Below are positions 11,057 to 24,000 of a DNA stretch of 64,000 nt, in pieces (position 1 is the first letter of the stretch; each line of letters opens with the position of its first letter). The notes beneath the pieces were generated by a model. The model did not search any database, was not told the origin of the DNA, and saw only the letters and a list, made by a program, of their open reading frames with translations. The translations under genes were made by a program, and so were the position numbers. The stretch comes from Seison nebaliae (Eukaryota > Rotifera > Pararotatoria > Seisonacea > Seisonidae): the NCBI GenBank assembly GCA_023231475.1, contig JALJEE010001986.1, positions 1-64,000 of the forward strand. Direction: 5' to 3'.

Positions 11057-14000
11057 ATGAAAATTATTGAGAAATATTTATGTTGTGTTAATTTTGCAAA
11101 TGGACACTTTATATTTTTCGCATTGTAATCATTTTCTAGAAATATTTTTTTATTATTTGTCTGCTGTCTGTCTAAAATGAACATATTCACCTACTCGTTC
11201 TTTAATTACGGAATTGTTGAGGAATTAATTTCTTCGATTGAGAATGTTTTCCTCCTAACATTAATCTTCGAGCGATATCTTAATAAGATATTTCGTTTTA
11301 TTGCACAGATAGTTTAGAAAGTCAACTATTCTCGTGACAAGATACTTCTAACAAACCCGCCAAATTTTCAGAATGTCCCCAATCAATTCATCCAGTTCGT
11401 TACCATTCTGTGCTTGAAGAACATGAATTACTAAAGTTCATCCACTCTAATTATAAAGCAAGAGTATTAATATGAACATATGAATAACATCAAATAAACA
11501 TCTTGGAAAAGTGGTAAGAATGCCGTTCAATACGTGGCATGTTTGTTACTTCCGCAGGTACATATTATAAATATTAATTAGTAAGTCCATATAAATTTTA
11601 TATGATGATTTGACTAACGTCATTTTCGTTAATTATGCTCAAACATACTTCTTAACAGAGGAATTTATACAGAGGTTAAGTTAAATACAATATTCCACTT
11701 CTTATAGAGAAATCAAATTTCACATAATAATTTCATCGTTCAATTTTTTCCCATAATCTCCTTTCCGGGTTGTGGGCGATATGCTATTGATTCCTCTTGA
11801 GTAATCATTCTTGAAACATAAGATCTTGTAATGACTATTGGAATTAATAATTCTTTAAGACGAATGTTAATGAACGTAATATCGATCATGTTTCATTTTT
11901 GTCATATCAGCTTATACGTCTGTATAAAACAGAAAACAGTTAATAATGATAAACAATTATGTGAAGAAATACTATACTAAAAATGACATATTCTAGACAA
12001 GCTTTCCTCCCCCGGTTTTGTTCCAAGGTGCGAAGAATGAACAGTATTGCTTTGACTTGTTATGAAGAGAATGGGTAATAAGAATAATGGCAATTCATAT
12101 TATGTCAGAGGATTGGTTGTAATCTTACTACTGATAATATATTTTTGATATGATCGAAGAATGTTGAAGAATATGTACTTCCATAATTATCGATTTAGAT
12201 TGATATGAATAAATATCCATCAGGGAATCCGTCAAAATTTTCGCATGTTCTTCTAAAATAGATTATCATAAAACTGTGTTAGGGTAAGATAATATTTGAT
12301 TATTGTTATGGAAGAAGAAGTTAAATTAGGAAGATATTTTATCAAAGAAAAATCATTTTTATTATGACTTGAACTCCGTTACATTTCTTAGGAGAAAGCT
12401 AAAAGAATTTGAATAATGTTTTCTTCCAATTATTTTTGTTTCAACCAGATGCACTTCAATTATGCATGAAATTAATAAACAATATTTAGCTAATGTAATA
12501 AATTTTCTTTGTTCGATGACATCGTTCTACTTATGATATATTAAATCTTTGACAAATTATACATTTCCAATTTTTTAATATGCCAAAATTCACGACTGAA
12601 ATTCTCATTTAATTCATATTTAAATATATTATTCTTAAGTCAAACCAATAATATGAGAATTATGCCTGTCCAGATTAGTATTCGAATTTTATTTGACTCA
12701 CAAAACATTTAACGTTGTACAAGAACATTAGAAAGAAATCTACAAATTCTTTCGCATCCTTATACAATACAAGTCCGATAAATCAATGAATTCAACTAAT
12801 ATGTGAAGCATGCTTGTAAGTTGTTTGGGAGTATATGGATGAAAGAGCATGTTGTTCTACAAATAAACAGACATTAAATACAAAAAATAAATTAAATATT
12901 ATGAAAATTTATTATCTAATTTATGACGGATTAATTGCGGAAGAACAAATTTTTTCTTTATTTCTAGATAAGATAATATTCTTCCGACTATCGAATATAT
13001 GATATCAGAAATTGTTCTGCAAATTAAGTGCAGACCGTCGAATACATGTCCTCTGCAGTCTCACAAATTCGCGGAAAATGTTTTCATTTTAAATAGATAA
13101 TTAATCATTCAATTATTGATTCGAAAATTTAATTAATCAATTCAATTATTTTTAGTCGGTCTAGTTCTTTCAATCACCCTTTAATTTACATTTAACATAA
13201 GTCGGTCACTAAAGTGTTAGAATTACGTCATTAGAAACATTGGAATATTGAAATATTTGTTAGATGTACTATTTCCGTTCCAAACAATATTTTGCTGCTC
13301 AAAACCAACTTATTCGGAATAAGTTATTCCACAGATATTTCTTGACTGTGTCTCGGGATTTTATGATAGGTAATACTTCTAATTAATATATTTATGTATT
13401 TCTGATATAGACACTGTGAGACATAGAATAGATATGAGTTCATACAATTTGTTTTACATAAGAATCGCAATTAAGGTAAAAATTTGTCATTGTTCAATAA
13501 TTCTTTTAAATTATTTTCAATTGGGAATGAAAGTAAATTATTTTATAAATAACTATAATTTATAAACATTGACAACTGATGGAGAGAATGTTACACAATA
13601 ATACACATCAGTAATTCTCTATAGATTGTACCGAACAGAATTAGTTCAAAATGTCAAGTTGTTGTTATTTGTTGATTTTTACTGTTTAAGTTCATTCCGT
13701 TGGTTATTTTTGGCGACCAATTCGTACTACGAAATATATATCCATTCATTGTTCTTTACCTGCATGTATTTGGGATTCTTTTTAATTGGGAAGTTGTGAA
13801 ATTGTGCAGGGTTAGTGAATTGATTGATAAAGAAAAAATATCTTACTATGTTCAATTTCCTTTTCTTCATTCTACTAATTAATCGGAGAATATTAATTTT
13901 CAACGTAGAGAATTCCATTTAGCTAAAAATGCCATTGTCAAAGATTATATAATCATCACAAGTCATTATTCAGCAACTTTGTACCTCGATAGAGAAAATT

Positions 14001-17000
14001 ATTCGACATCTAATTATCTCGGGATCTAACAAAAAGCGAGTAGTAAGTGTAAATATACGAATAAGTGCGAGTTGGGACGATCCATCCACTAATGTTTTAC
14101 ATGCATATTGCAAATTGCAATTCTTCCTTTAATGTTTCAATATTCTCTGAAATTTTTGTAGATTATATTACGTGTTGTCCGGTAGATACACCAAAGGACG
14201 AAATCTAGGAAAGTCGTTATAGAATAATTAACAATAAAAGAAGATGTTTCTAGAAGATGACAGAGTAGCGATAGTAGAAATCCAGGCTGAGATCAAGCTG
14301 TAATTCAATGGAACCGATTTCACTTGTAAGCAAAAATGAAATGAAATGGATTGCTTTCTATTTATCACAACTCATTTTTAAAAAAATATTTTGATATAAA
14401 TTGTAATATTTGATTGATATCGTGATAATGATTCTGATAATGAATTACTCTATTTAAAATTGATTGATATTTAAGGAAAGAAATGACCATTCCAATGATA
14501 TTCACTAACCGGTTAATGTGGATGACTAGACGAATGATGGAGGACAACTAATGACTGGTTAACATCCTGGTGAAAGAAGAAGTAAATGTTACTAATAGTA
14601 ACTTACTATCTCATTTATTTTACTAATTTCATAACGGATACTGATTAGCAGTTCCGAATCGGAACTTATATAAAACAGGATAATATATAACGAACGTTGC
14701 ATGAGTTGAATTATAATGATATTCTTGATTATTATTATACTCTATACTTTTTATGTATTACGCCCATTCGACATTTCATGCATGCTTAATGGTGAGAATT
14801 TTGGTTGATATTGTTTTCGTTGCAAATCGTCTTAATTTTTGATAGATATGATAAGAAAGTTCCAAGATGTCTAATCTGATAGTAAGTAATGAGGAAGTTG
14901 AATACATCTTTCAATTTTTCTGCAGCCTATTTTAATAAATATGAATTTCTCTCATATGCTTGACTTCTACAACCAGCACGACGTCGAACATACGTCGAAT
15001 AATTATAATATTTTGTTGTAGTCCAATTTCACCATATCACAATCATTATCACCAGGATATTCATTTTAATCAAATCCTTGGACAATTGATGTATTATCTA
15101 TTAATAATATCATGAAGAGATATGAAAAGATTGATATAAGAATTTTCCTCTCGCATATTTCAGTTAAATCGCTCGGGTAATTATTCTAGCTAATTATGAA
15201 TTTTATAAAGAAGGTACTTTAAAGAATTGTAAGAGATTATGCGGAAATGAATAGATGTCACGGTGAAATTAAAATTATTAGAAAACTGACAAAGTAAAAA
15301 GTGAAAGCAAAGGAAAGGGTGAACACAATAGAGCACATAATTCTGGTTGTTAAGTTCATTTAGAAAATTTTTCCACGATGATTTGAGCAGGAAGGTAAGT
15401 TAAATGTAACATTCTCAAGATTTTCGACTTACTTAATTTCTTTGGTCCCATTTCCCCACCCATTTTTAGATACTTCTTTTTCGCATAATTCCGACTTACG
15501 TAAGTCATGATTCGCTGAGAAAAAAATCATCATTTTAATTCTTTGTTATCCTAGTCAATTCCGCTTCTTAAAAAGTAAATCAACTATATTCATATCTCAC
15601 ATCTAATATGTCAGAGATATCATGTAAACAAATATGGTTGGAAAACATTGGCAAGTTGCAGTGTTCTTGGGCAGTGAATGGACTTGATCCATTTATGAAT
15701 ACGAAACCTTAAGAGTAAAGCTCTTGCAGGATATGTGTCTCAGCGAAATGTCGACGAAAACATATAGACTCTCAAAAATGTTATTAATCCTTAAATTAGA
15801 GAAAGAATAATATTTATCAGAAAACAGTATATCAATCAACAGAAACGAACTGTTAGTTACTGTGTTTTAACAAAATCTTGAGAATTATATGAGAACATAC
15901 AACACTTACTAGATAAGAAATAAATTTATGTTTAAGATTAAAATGCAAAATTCCATTAACCCACCATTTTCTCTATCAGTTAATAATTTTAAGGTTATAG
16001 TTTCTTCAATGTATAAATGAATTGAATCGGAAAAACGTTAATAGATTCGAACAATGTCAAAACTGGGATATATGTGATCTATGATCTAATTTGATAGAAG
16101 AAGAAAATGGTATTTACGCTAGCCTGGAGGGAATATAATCGGTCTTGTTTAAGACCATTAATTTTCACTTGATCAATCGACATTACATGTTTGTTTCAAC
16201 GAAATTCGAACAAATTGATGAAAAGTTCCATGGAAATTCCATTATGCAGTATTAAAAATTTAAGGGGTCGATAGATGTCAATTGAATTTAAATCTCCTTA
16301 TTCTACATAGACAAATCTTTAGCGATTATTGCAAATGAAAATTTATTCTCTATTATATTCTTGTTCCATTGGAAAACTGTCATTTCTTTACGATGAAAAA
16401 GAAAATTCTTGATCATCGAACTTATCATTCATGAACGAATTGTTTGCGCAACCATGCCATTGAATTCGTGTTAAACAGAAATGTTGCCCTATATTATTTT
16501 TATGGTGTTGATGAAGGAAAAACTGTTTTCGAACATTTACCATAAGTTTATTCGCTCAAGGGAGTTGAACGATAATGAAAACCTTCGCAATAGATGATTC
16601 TTGACAATTTCACAAGATATGTAGGTATGAATATGATGATCGCAGTAATTTATTTTTTGGATCATATTCTTCCTCTTACTTATCTCCCAAAGTATCTGTA
16701 ACGAATTTCTTTTGTTAAATTTTAAATTGAGTAATTTATTTATATCTCATATTCTTCAAATTTTTTACAATCGAACATTCATCCAACCATGAATTTTTTT
16801 TTTGTTCTATAGGGTTTGTTCAAAGAATTATTTATGTTAATCTTAACTTCATAAAGCACATTATCGGATTGTAAGAACGAATAATGTTAAGACATTTCGA
16901 TAGTCTACTGGTTTGTACTCATAGCAATTGTAAGCATTTTATATTCAGGAAAAACGATTTATTTGAATATTCTAATGTTTTCATTCTTTTTCAAGAATCT

Positions 17001-18678
17001 ATCCGAGTAAACAAATGTCTCTATGGGAATGATGGATGTGTTTTTTGCACCAGCAACTAACATAAACTATTAGAAATATTAAATTTGAAATTGTTTTCAA
17101 TTGATGGAATAATATGAAACATGTTATGTCGTCGATAGATAATGATGTTGTTCTGAGTATTATATTTCTATTTCATATCAGACCTCTTAATGAAAACCGA
17201 TTTTTATGGTTTTTTATCAAATGGAATCGAAAAATATTGCTCAGAATGTGTTGCTCTTATATTCACACCTCCCCTTTAACATCCTTAAATGACGCAGGGA
17301 ATTGATGAATAGGAGATATGCATGAAATATATGGTATGGTATTGGATATAATAATTAATTGTTTCGCTCATTCCTATAGATTCTTAGAAGAGGTGTAGCA
17401 TAATTTTGTAAGAATTAGCATCGGTCGAACTTAATTGAGATATTCACTTGACGTGCAGATGTTTCGTTTCCTGAAGAGTTTCATAAATTTCCTTCTTTAT
17501 TATTTATTCAACTATGATCTAGAATGACTCAACAATTGCATTTTAAATTAAGAATTTAATGGAAAATATTTCATTATACATGATTTTTATTCTTGACTTC
17601 AAAGTATTTATTCAATTTTCATTAACATTCAATTTCTATTACTATTACACAATAGTCGCTTGAAGAAACTAAGCAAAGTAGGTAGTATTTGGAGTAAATG
17701 CAAACTGGTTATCCTTCATGTAGAATTCAGGAGATTGTAATCAATCGTTAATTCAATCGATTCCTGTTCATAAATGAAATAACGAACACCTTCTGTTCAG
17801 TTCTCAGGTAATTCGAGGTATACATCTGGGATATAATGTGATTTAAGTGTTTTATACATATTCGATTGCTAGAAAAATATTTATACAAGTCTTGTTTAAC
17901 AGTAACTCTCTACATATATTGTAGCAGCAACTAACAAAATTATAAGTCAAAATCTGTTTCTATTGAGGTAACAAATAATCATTCTTTGTGTTACATCTAC
18001 TAAGTTGTGTAATAGCTTTCGTTAATAGATAATCCTGACATACGTTATACTACCCCAATAATACACAACACGTCATTTTCGAGGAAAAACCTAAGTATTT
18101 TGTGCATTTTGTACATTTTTATTTGGGCGCGGCATGATATCTTGGGGATCAACAACACATATTTCATTCGTCATCGAATGTTAGTTGGGAAGATGTACGA
18201 TCTATTAAATGGAATATAATATTCTTTTAATGGTACCCGTGATAGATAAATGTCAATAATAGAAATTCGGTCATTGAGAATTGTCCTCTCATTTTTCATT
18301 CATCCAGTTACCATGACGTACCTCCTTCTTATGTCCATTCGAATAAAAAGAGTGTGATGGCAAATTTTTTTCTCCGCATTTTTATCTAGTCGATTATCTA
18401 TTTTGGGACGATCGATAACAGCTAAATAATACCCGATTATTTGTGTTTGGGAAGGTCACAAAAATAAGAACGAGTTATTCTTCAATTTCCATTCATCCGT
18501 TCGTTTTGTGATCCATTATTTTCTTCTTCGGACAATCATCAGTTTGTTGTTTATGGTTTGATATATGACAAATTGCTTTGCACCAACAAAATATTTCATG
18601 AATATTTCTTAAATTTTTTTTTCATTTTTCTTTATTCATATTAGAAACTTAGTTGTTTTTATCCTATTGTTGAATGAA
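11057..18678. other. 7.6 kb without a recognisable gene
   Basis: Open frames here are short (60-65 codons at most) and their translations look random: Ile/Asn/Phe-rich, without splice-flanked exons or domains. No tRNA A/B box pair was noticed on either strand. Homopolymer T and A runs are scattered, with no obvious tandem array. It may hold 5' exons or regulatory DNA of the GPCR that follows, or a non-coding RNA, but nothing can be shown from sequence alone. Confidence 0.5.
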
Positions 18679-20970
18679 ATGAGAATCGATTGTGCTCAAC
18701 AAGTCAATGAAACCGTCTCGCCAATAATTGAACATTACTGCCAAATCTTCTTCAAACAATTATCTACGGATTATACACAATTCATGAATCATATGAAAGC
18801 AAAACATGAATTTGCTAAAACTCAAAGATATTTCATTTATACTGTTCTTGCATTGTTCTTAATTATCATCGGTACAATTGGCAATTTTTTATCTTTTATC
18901 ATTATGACAAGTGATTCATCAGGAATCCAACGACGATTACGTCGATTACTTTCGATAAAACAAAGTAATTTTCGTCCAAGTCAATCCAATTATCTCCCAA
19001 ATAACAAGACAGCAAATAACGATTATTTTCGAGAAACAATATCTCGCAATAATTCGAGTGATAATATCCCCACAAATCATTCAAGAAATTCAACTTTATT
19101 GAAAGAAAGAACAATTTCAAAATTCTTCTCGTGTTTCCGTTGTTGTTCATTCCAATTAGTTTATTGTCGATCCTCGTCATTCAATTACGAACATCGAAGG
19201 AAATATGTAAAGAAACAGTTGAATGACCAATTATTCAAAATGGCATTATTAAAAGGAGAGAAGGAACAAGAAGAATCGAAAACATTACAGATAAAGAATG
19301 ATCGTAACTATAAATTGCTCAATGAGAACTCGGGAGTATTCTCGTCATTTCGTTCGAATGAAGTTAGATCCCAAACCATACTCAGTCGGACCAAACAAAG
19401 GATACAATCATCAACATTAATTCCTTCTCGTACTCGATGGTATTTAGCGGTGCTGAGTATTGTCGATACTGTAGCTTTATTTACAATTCCTTCAAGACAT
19501 CTAATCAAATTCTTATTCGATCGCGAAATTCGAGCACTTTCTCTCGTCTCATGTCGAATTCATACGTTTCTCTGTTATTGTGTATTTTACATGAGTGCCT
19601 GGTTACTCACTTGTCTGGCCATGGATCGGTTTCATTTCATTTCTTATCTTTCTCATTTAATTTTATTATTATTATCCTTTAAAGATATTTCGTAGTTGCG
19701 AGGAAGAATTGGAAGATTTTATTTGCAGAGATTGTTTACGGATTTTATAAGAAATGGCCGTTCCGAAACCGTTCAACATTGTCTATCAGTAAAATATGTT
19801 ATTTATAATTTATTCTTTCGTCTTTCTTAATCGAATGTGCCATTTTCAGATTTAAATAATTTAAGAAAGCAATTATCCTCTTACGCTAATACCGCCAATA
19901 AGTCACGAGAAGCGAGACGTCAGATGAATCGAAATGCAAGGAAACATGTATTACTTCAGACTTTCGCATTATTATTCGTCGCTGCATTATTAAATCTACA
20001 TTATCTGATACTATACGGAAAGGAGAGGCGTATGAAAAATATTAAAAGAATTTCCCCCAATTTGACAATCATAGATCATATCACTCGAATCGAATGTTTC
20101 AATAGTAAAAATTTATTGTATAGTCAATTTCTTCGACAATATATCGAACCGATAAATGTCATGTTGCATTCGCTAATTCCATTTTCGATAATGATCATAT
20201 TCAATACATTACTCGTTCTTCAGTTGGTCAATTTACGAAATAAATGGAAAGTCAAGTCAAAAAATAACAATAATAATAATAACAACAACAATAATAATAA
20301 TTTTAGTAAAAGAATGGTGAATGGAGAGTCGAAATATAGAAGACAAAATTCATGTTGTTCTTGCGTATTGATCAAGCAATCAGATTTTGATGATGATGAT
20401 GTTGATGAGATGTCAAACAATTTAAAATTAGAGAGAATACTCGAACGGAAGAAAACGATGAATAAATCGAATAGGAAAAAGAAATGGCAAATGAATTCTA
20501 TTTCAATCACATTAATCGCAGTGACATGTACATTCCTATTATGCGCACCGCCTTCCTTGATTTTCAATGCGATTAATAGAAGAATATTCTCGTATTCTGA
20601 AAACACCAATCTTCCGAGCGATGTGCGTAATGCATTCCAGACACAAATCATTGAACCTTTATATGCACGAATGCCGTTGATATCAGATATACCAAAAACG
20701 AAACATCGACGCGACATGTCTACACGAAAAGTTCACAACATTCTCAGCGAAATTCAATTATTAGTTGCAGCATACGAAAGGAAATTTGCAGATAGTAAAA
20801 GGAATCTTGACCTCTTCTTCTCCTTATGGACGTTCACTCAAATCTTACTCGTTATCAATCATTCCTGCAATTTTTTCATGTACGTTTTGACCTCTTCCGT
20901 TTTCAGAGAGGAATTAAAAAATTTCTTTTTCATCTTTAAATTATACATCAAAAATTTATTCATCAAATGA
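18679..20970 (+). CDS. Rhodopsin-class GPCR, neuropeptide-receptor-like, with a giant first intracellular loop
   Basis: Three coding exons. TM1 (FIYTVLALFLIIIGTIGNF) includes the conserved GN. TM2 carries the conserved Asp (LAVLSIVDTVALF). TM3 ends SAWLLTCLAMDR. A short intron (about 19629-19684) splits the DRY motif: the unspliced frame reads DRF, but splicing restores D-R-Y-F-V-V. A second intron (about 19796-19850) precedes TM4. TM5, a long loop with poly-Asn, TM6 (TLIAVTCTFLLCAPPSLIFN) and TM7 (NHSCNFFMY, the NPxxY equivalent, then FREELKNFF as helix 8) follow. The N-terminus has a glycosylation site (NET). The loop between TM1 and TM2 is about 175 residues, against the usual 6 or so. Peptide receptors of the FMRFamide type are the closest impression; the ligand is unknown. 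ATG 18679 is chosen as the first Met, but an upstream exon is possible. Confidence 0.8.
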
Positions 20971-21098
20971 TCGTTATTCCATATTTGTTTTCTCTTTATC
21001 CAATCCTCCATCTCATTCACTAATTTGTATTTCATTTATATTAAAATTTAATTTTGTTATCTTCTCAAATATTCAACGACGTAATAAAATTAACCTCA

Positions 21099-24000
21099 TT
21101 ATAAAATAGTTTGCAAATTCAATGGTCGTGCATCATCGGTATAAGGTGTAAATATTCTCGACCTATCGTTTTCCTCTGGAAGACTATTCTCTATCAGAAT
21201 ATCAAAATGATCATAATATTTATATAATTCTTCAAATTTCTCCTTCAACTTATCACCAATAATCGTCAATGCAACATGAGGTATGAAATATATTAATACT
21301 TCAGTAATGGCGATTAATCCGCATTTGAAACGACAATTAGCTTTCCTATTATCTAGATGTCCAAACCAAAATGGTGCATGAACTTTTTGCTAAATGGATA
21401 AATATGAATTCATAATATTGTGAAGAAGAAAGATGAAACATTTATCGGTAATATATCGAATTGGATGAAACCTTTTTGCATGAAATAAATTCCATCAATA
21501 ACATCATTTTTCCTCACCACATAATCTTCCGGTTCGAAATACCATTGTTCAGCAAAATCGACTATGAACAACTGTAAATGATGTTCCAACAATTGTAGTG
21601 ACGGAACAATGGTGAACATTCGAGCGATAATAGTAATGCAGATTTCCCTTCTGAGCGGATAAGGAATATCTTGGAAAATTTTCCTGAATTCAACTTCATG
21701 TTTCCAAGTCTCATTACTACGATGTTTCGCTTGTTTCCGATAACGCTCAGCAAGATCAGGTGAAAGACAATGAACATGAGTTAATTGGTTGAAACCTTTA
21801 CTCATCAATCTCGATTGTTGTTTAGTGATTGCTAAAATAAAATATTGCATAAGTGTATATCTTAATACTCGTAACAGTGTAAATTTACCCACGACCAGAA
21901 TAGAAACCAGTAGAAGAATTTCCAATATATTGATTGGGGGAGACTCGTCGAATTCGAGTAAGAACATTTTAGTTAAAACACTAAAATAATGAGGGAGAAT
22001 AATCTCTATAAATAAACGGAGACTCTTCTCACTATTTCTTTCTAATATGCATGTTCTCAATCTTTCTTTTGATAAGAAATCTTCTTCAGTCTTAAAGAAC
22101 AATCGATAATCAAGCATTGGCTGAAGGAGATCACGATTGACATACAAGAGGAATTGAAAACAAACGAATAATTGGAATGCCACGGAGAATAGAATTCCTT
22201 GTTCAATCATCGTAAAAGTATCACGAAGTGCATTCGATATTGTCAATCGAATAACTGGAGAATTATAATGTCTAATTCTTATGAGATGTAATGATTTTGC
22301 AATGATATAAACTTGTTGTCGATAATTTAAGAGGAATAATGGAAGAACATATGGAAATGGATTATTTTCAATAAACCAAACGACACGTTCATAATATGTC
22401 CAATTTGCATTGAATTTCATCGAGAACATTGACGAATAAAAGAAATCGGCAACTCTCAATTTGGTGTGGAAATAATAACTAATCAATGGTATGAGAATAT
22501 CTAAGATGAGATTGATCAATATCAAATAATAGTTGAGGCTGCAGGCATAATAAATTTCAATTGTCCATATTACTACAAACCAATTGATGATAATGAGTAT
22601 TATGAAAATTTTTCTGAAAATTAAAATATTTTCTAATGAAGCCGATTCATTGTCACACATCGTTAGAACGATGTCAAATATGCGATCAATATATCTCCCA
22701 ATTGCCATATTTAACATCTCCAGGAATGGATTATCATGTTTTTTCGATTTTCCAGTAATTACACTCGTTTGGTGTGTACTACCCATTGATATTTGAGTAC
22801 CGGTATTATTCGATTGATTAAAATTACATAAATGCTTTGTACAATGTTTAGTGAGATCATCTAAATCTTTTTCTTTTATTATCTTATGGAAGTTATTTAG
22901 CGATTCATCATAATTTGCATTCTGATTAACATTCTCGTTACTTCTTTTCTTACCATACTCAGAATCAAAATAATTTACTTTTCTTAATAAATTACTATTA
23001 TTTTCATTTTCGTTCGGGGTCTCTTTAAAGAAAGTGGGTAACATAGTTCTCGACTGTCGTTTTGTGACACCTTCAGCAAACGGATTATATTTAGTATTGT
23101 CCAACACCACCTCTTCTTTGGCGGATGCACGTAAAAGACGTTTAATTTGCAAATTTTGATGGTAACTGGTTTTGGGAAAAGTATCTAATTCTCGGCTAAA
23201 ATCCTCACGAATATTCTGCAATAAAAATTTGTTCTTATCTTTCATCGTTTGAATTTTTGAAAATTTATTAAGTTGGTATTCTAATTCTCTTTGTACTTTG
23301 TAGAATAAGGCCTCGTCTAATCGTTGTCGTTTCCTTATTACATGATCTCGTGTTAATTCATTCGCAAAATCTAATAAACGTTTTTTCGTGTCTATTGTCG
23401 ATTTGAATATGTGTTCATATCGACGTAACGACGCAACATGATCTAGATATCTCAAATATCTTTGTAAATTTATTAGACTTTTCTTCATTTGTTCATACCC
23501 GAAATTCTCATTCGTTTCCTCCGCTACAATCTTTTCCCAAAGATGCGGATGTTCCGGACTAAAATCTTCAATCGCTCTTTCTACTAATGAAGATATGTCA
23601 TTCTCAAGTACCATTATTAACGCCTTAATTTGACTATAAGTTTGACGGAAGTTCTGAAGAAGAGCATCTCGTAAGCCTGGATAATAATCTAAACATGATT
23701 TCGCATGCGCTAATGGTATACTGCAAATGAAACAATTTGTTTTTGCACTAAACAAATCCAGAAATTATAAAGTACAAACAAATAAAGGAATTGATAACCG
23801 ATAAGAAAATAATAATTTTTTTTCTATATACTCACAAGTATGCATTAAATATCTTGGGCCCACTATCACTTCGAGTACCATTAATAAACTTTCTTTAAGT
23901 TTAGCTGAATATTTCCGATCATAAAATAGTTCTTTCTGCAAAATTTTCCGATAATGCCCCGTCTCATATAATACTTCAACGGAGCCATGTTTGACGAAAT

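Noticed and set aside
20220-20717. 165-codon minus-strand frame rich in Leu
   Set aside because: It is the reverse complement of the GPCR exon and its AAT/AAC microsatellite.
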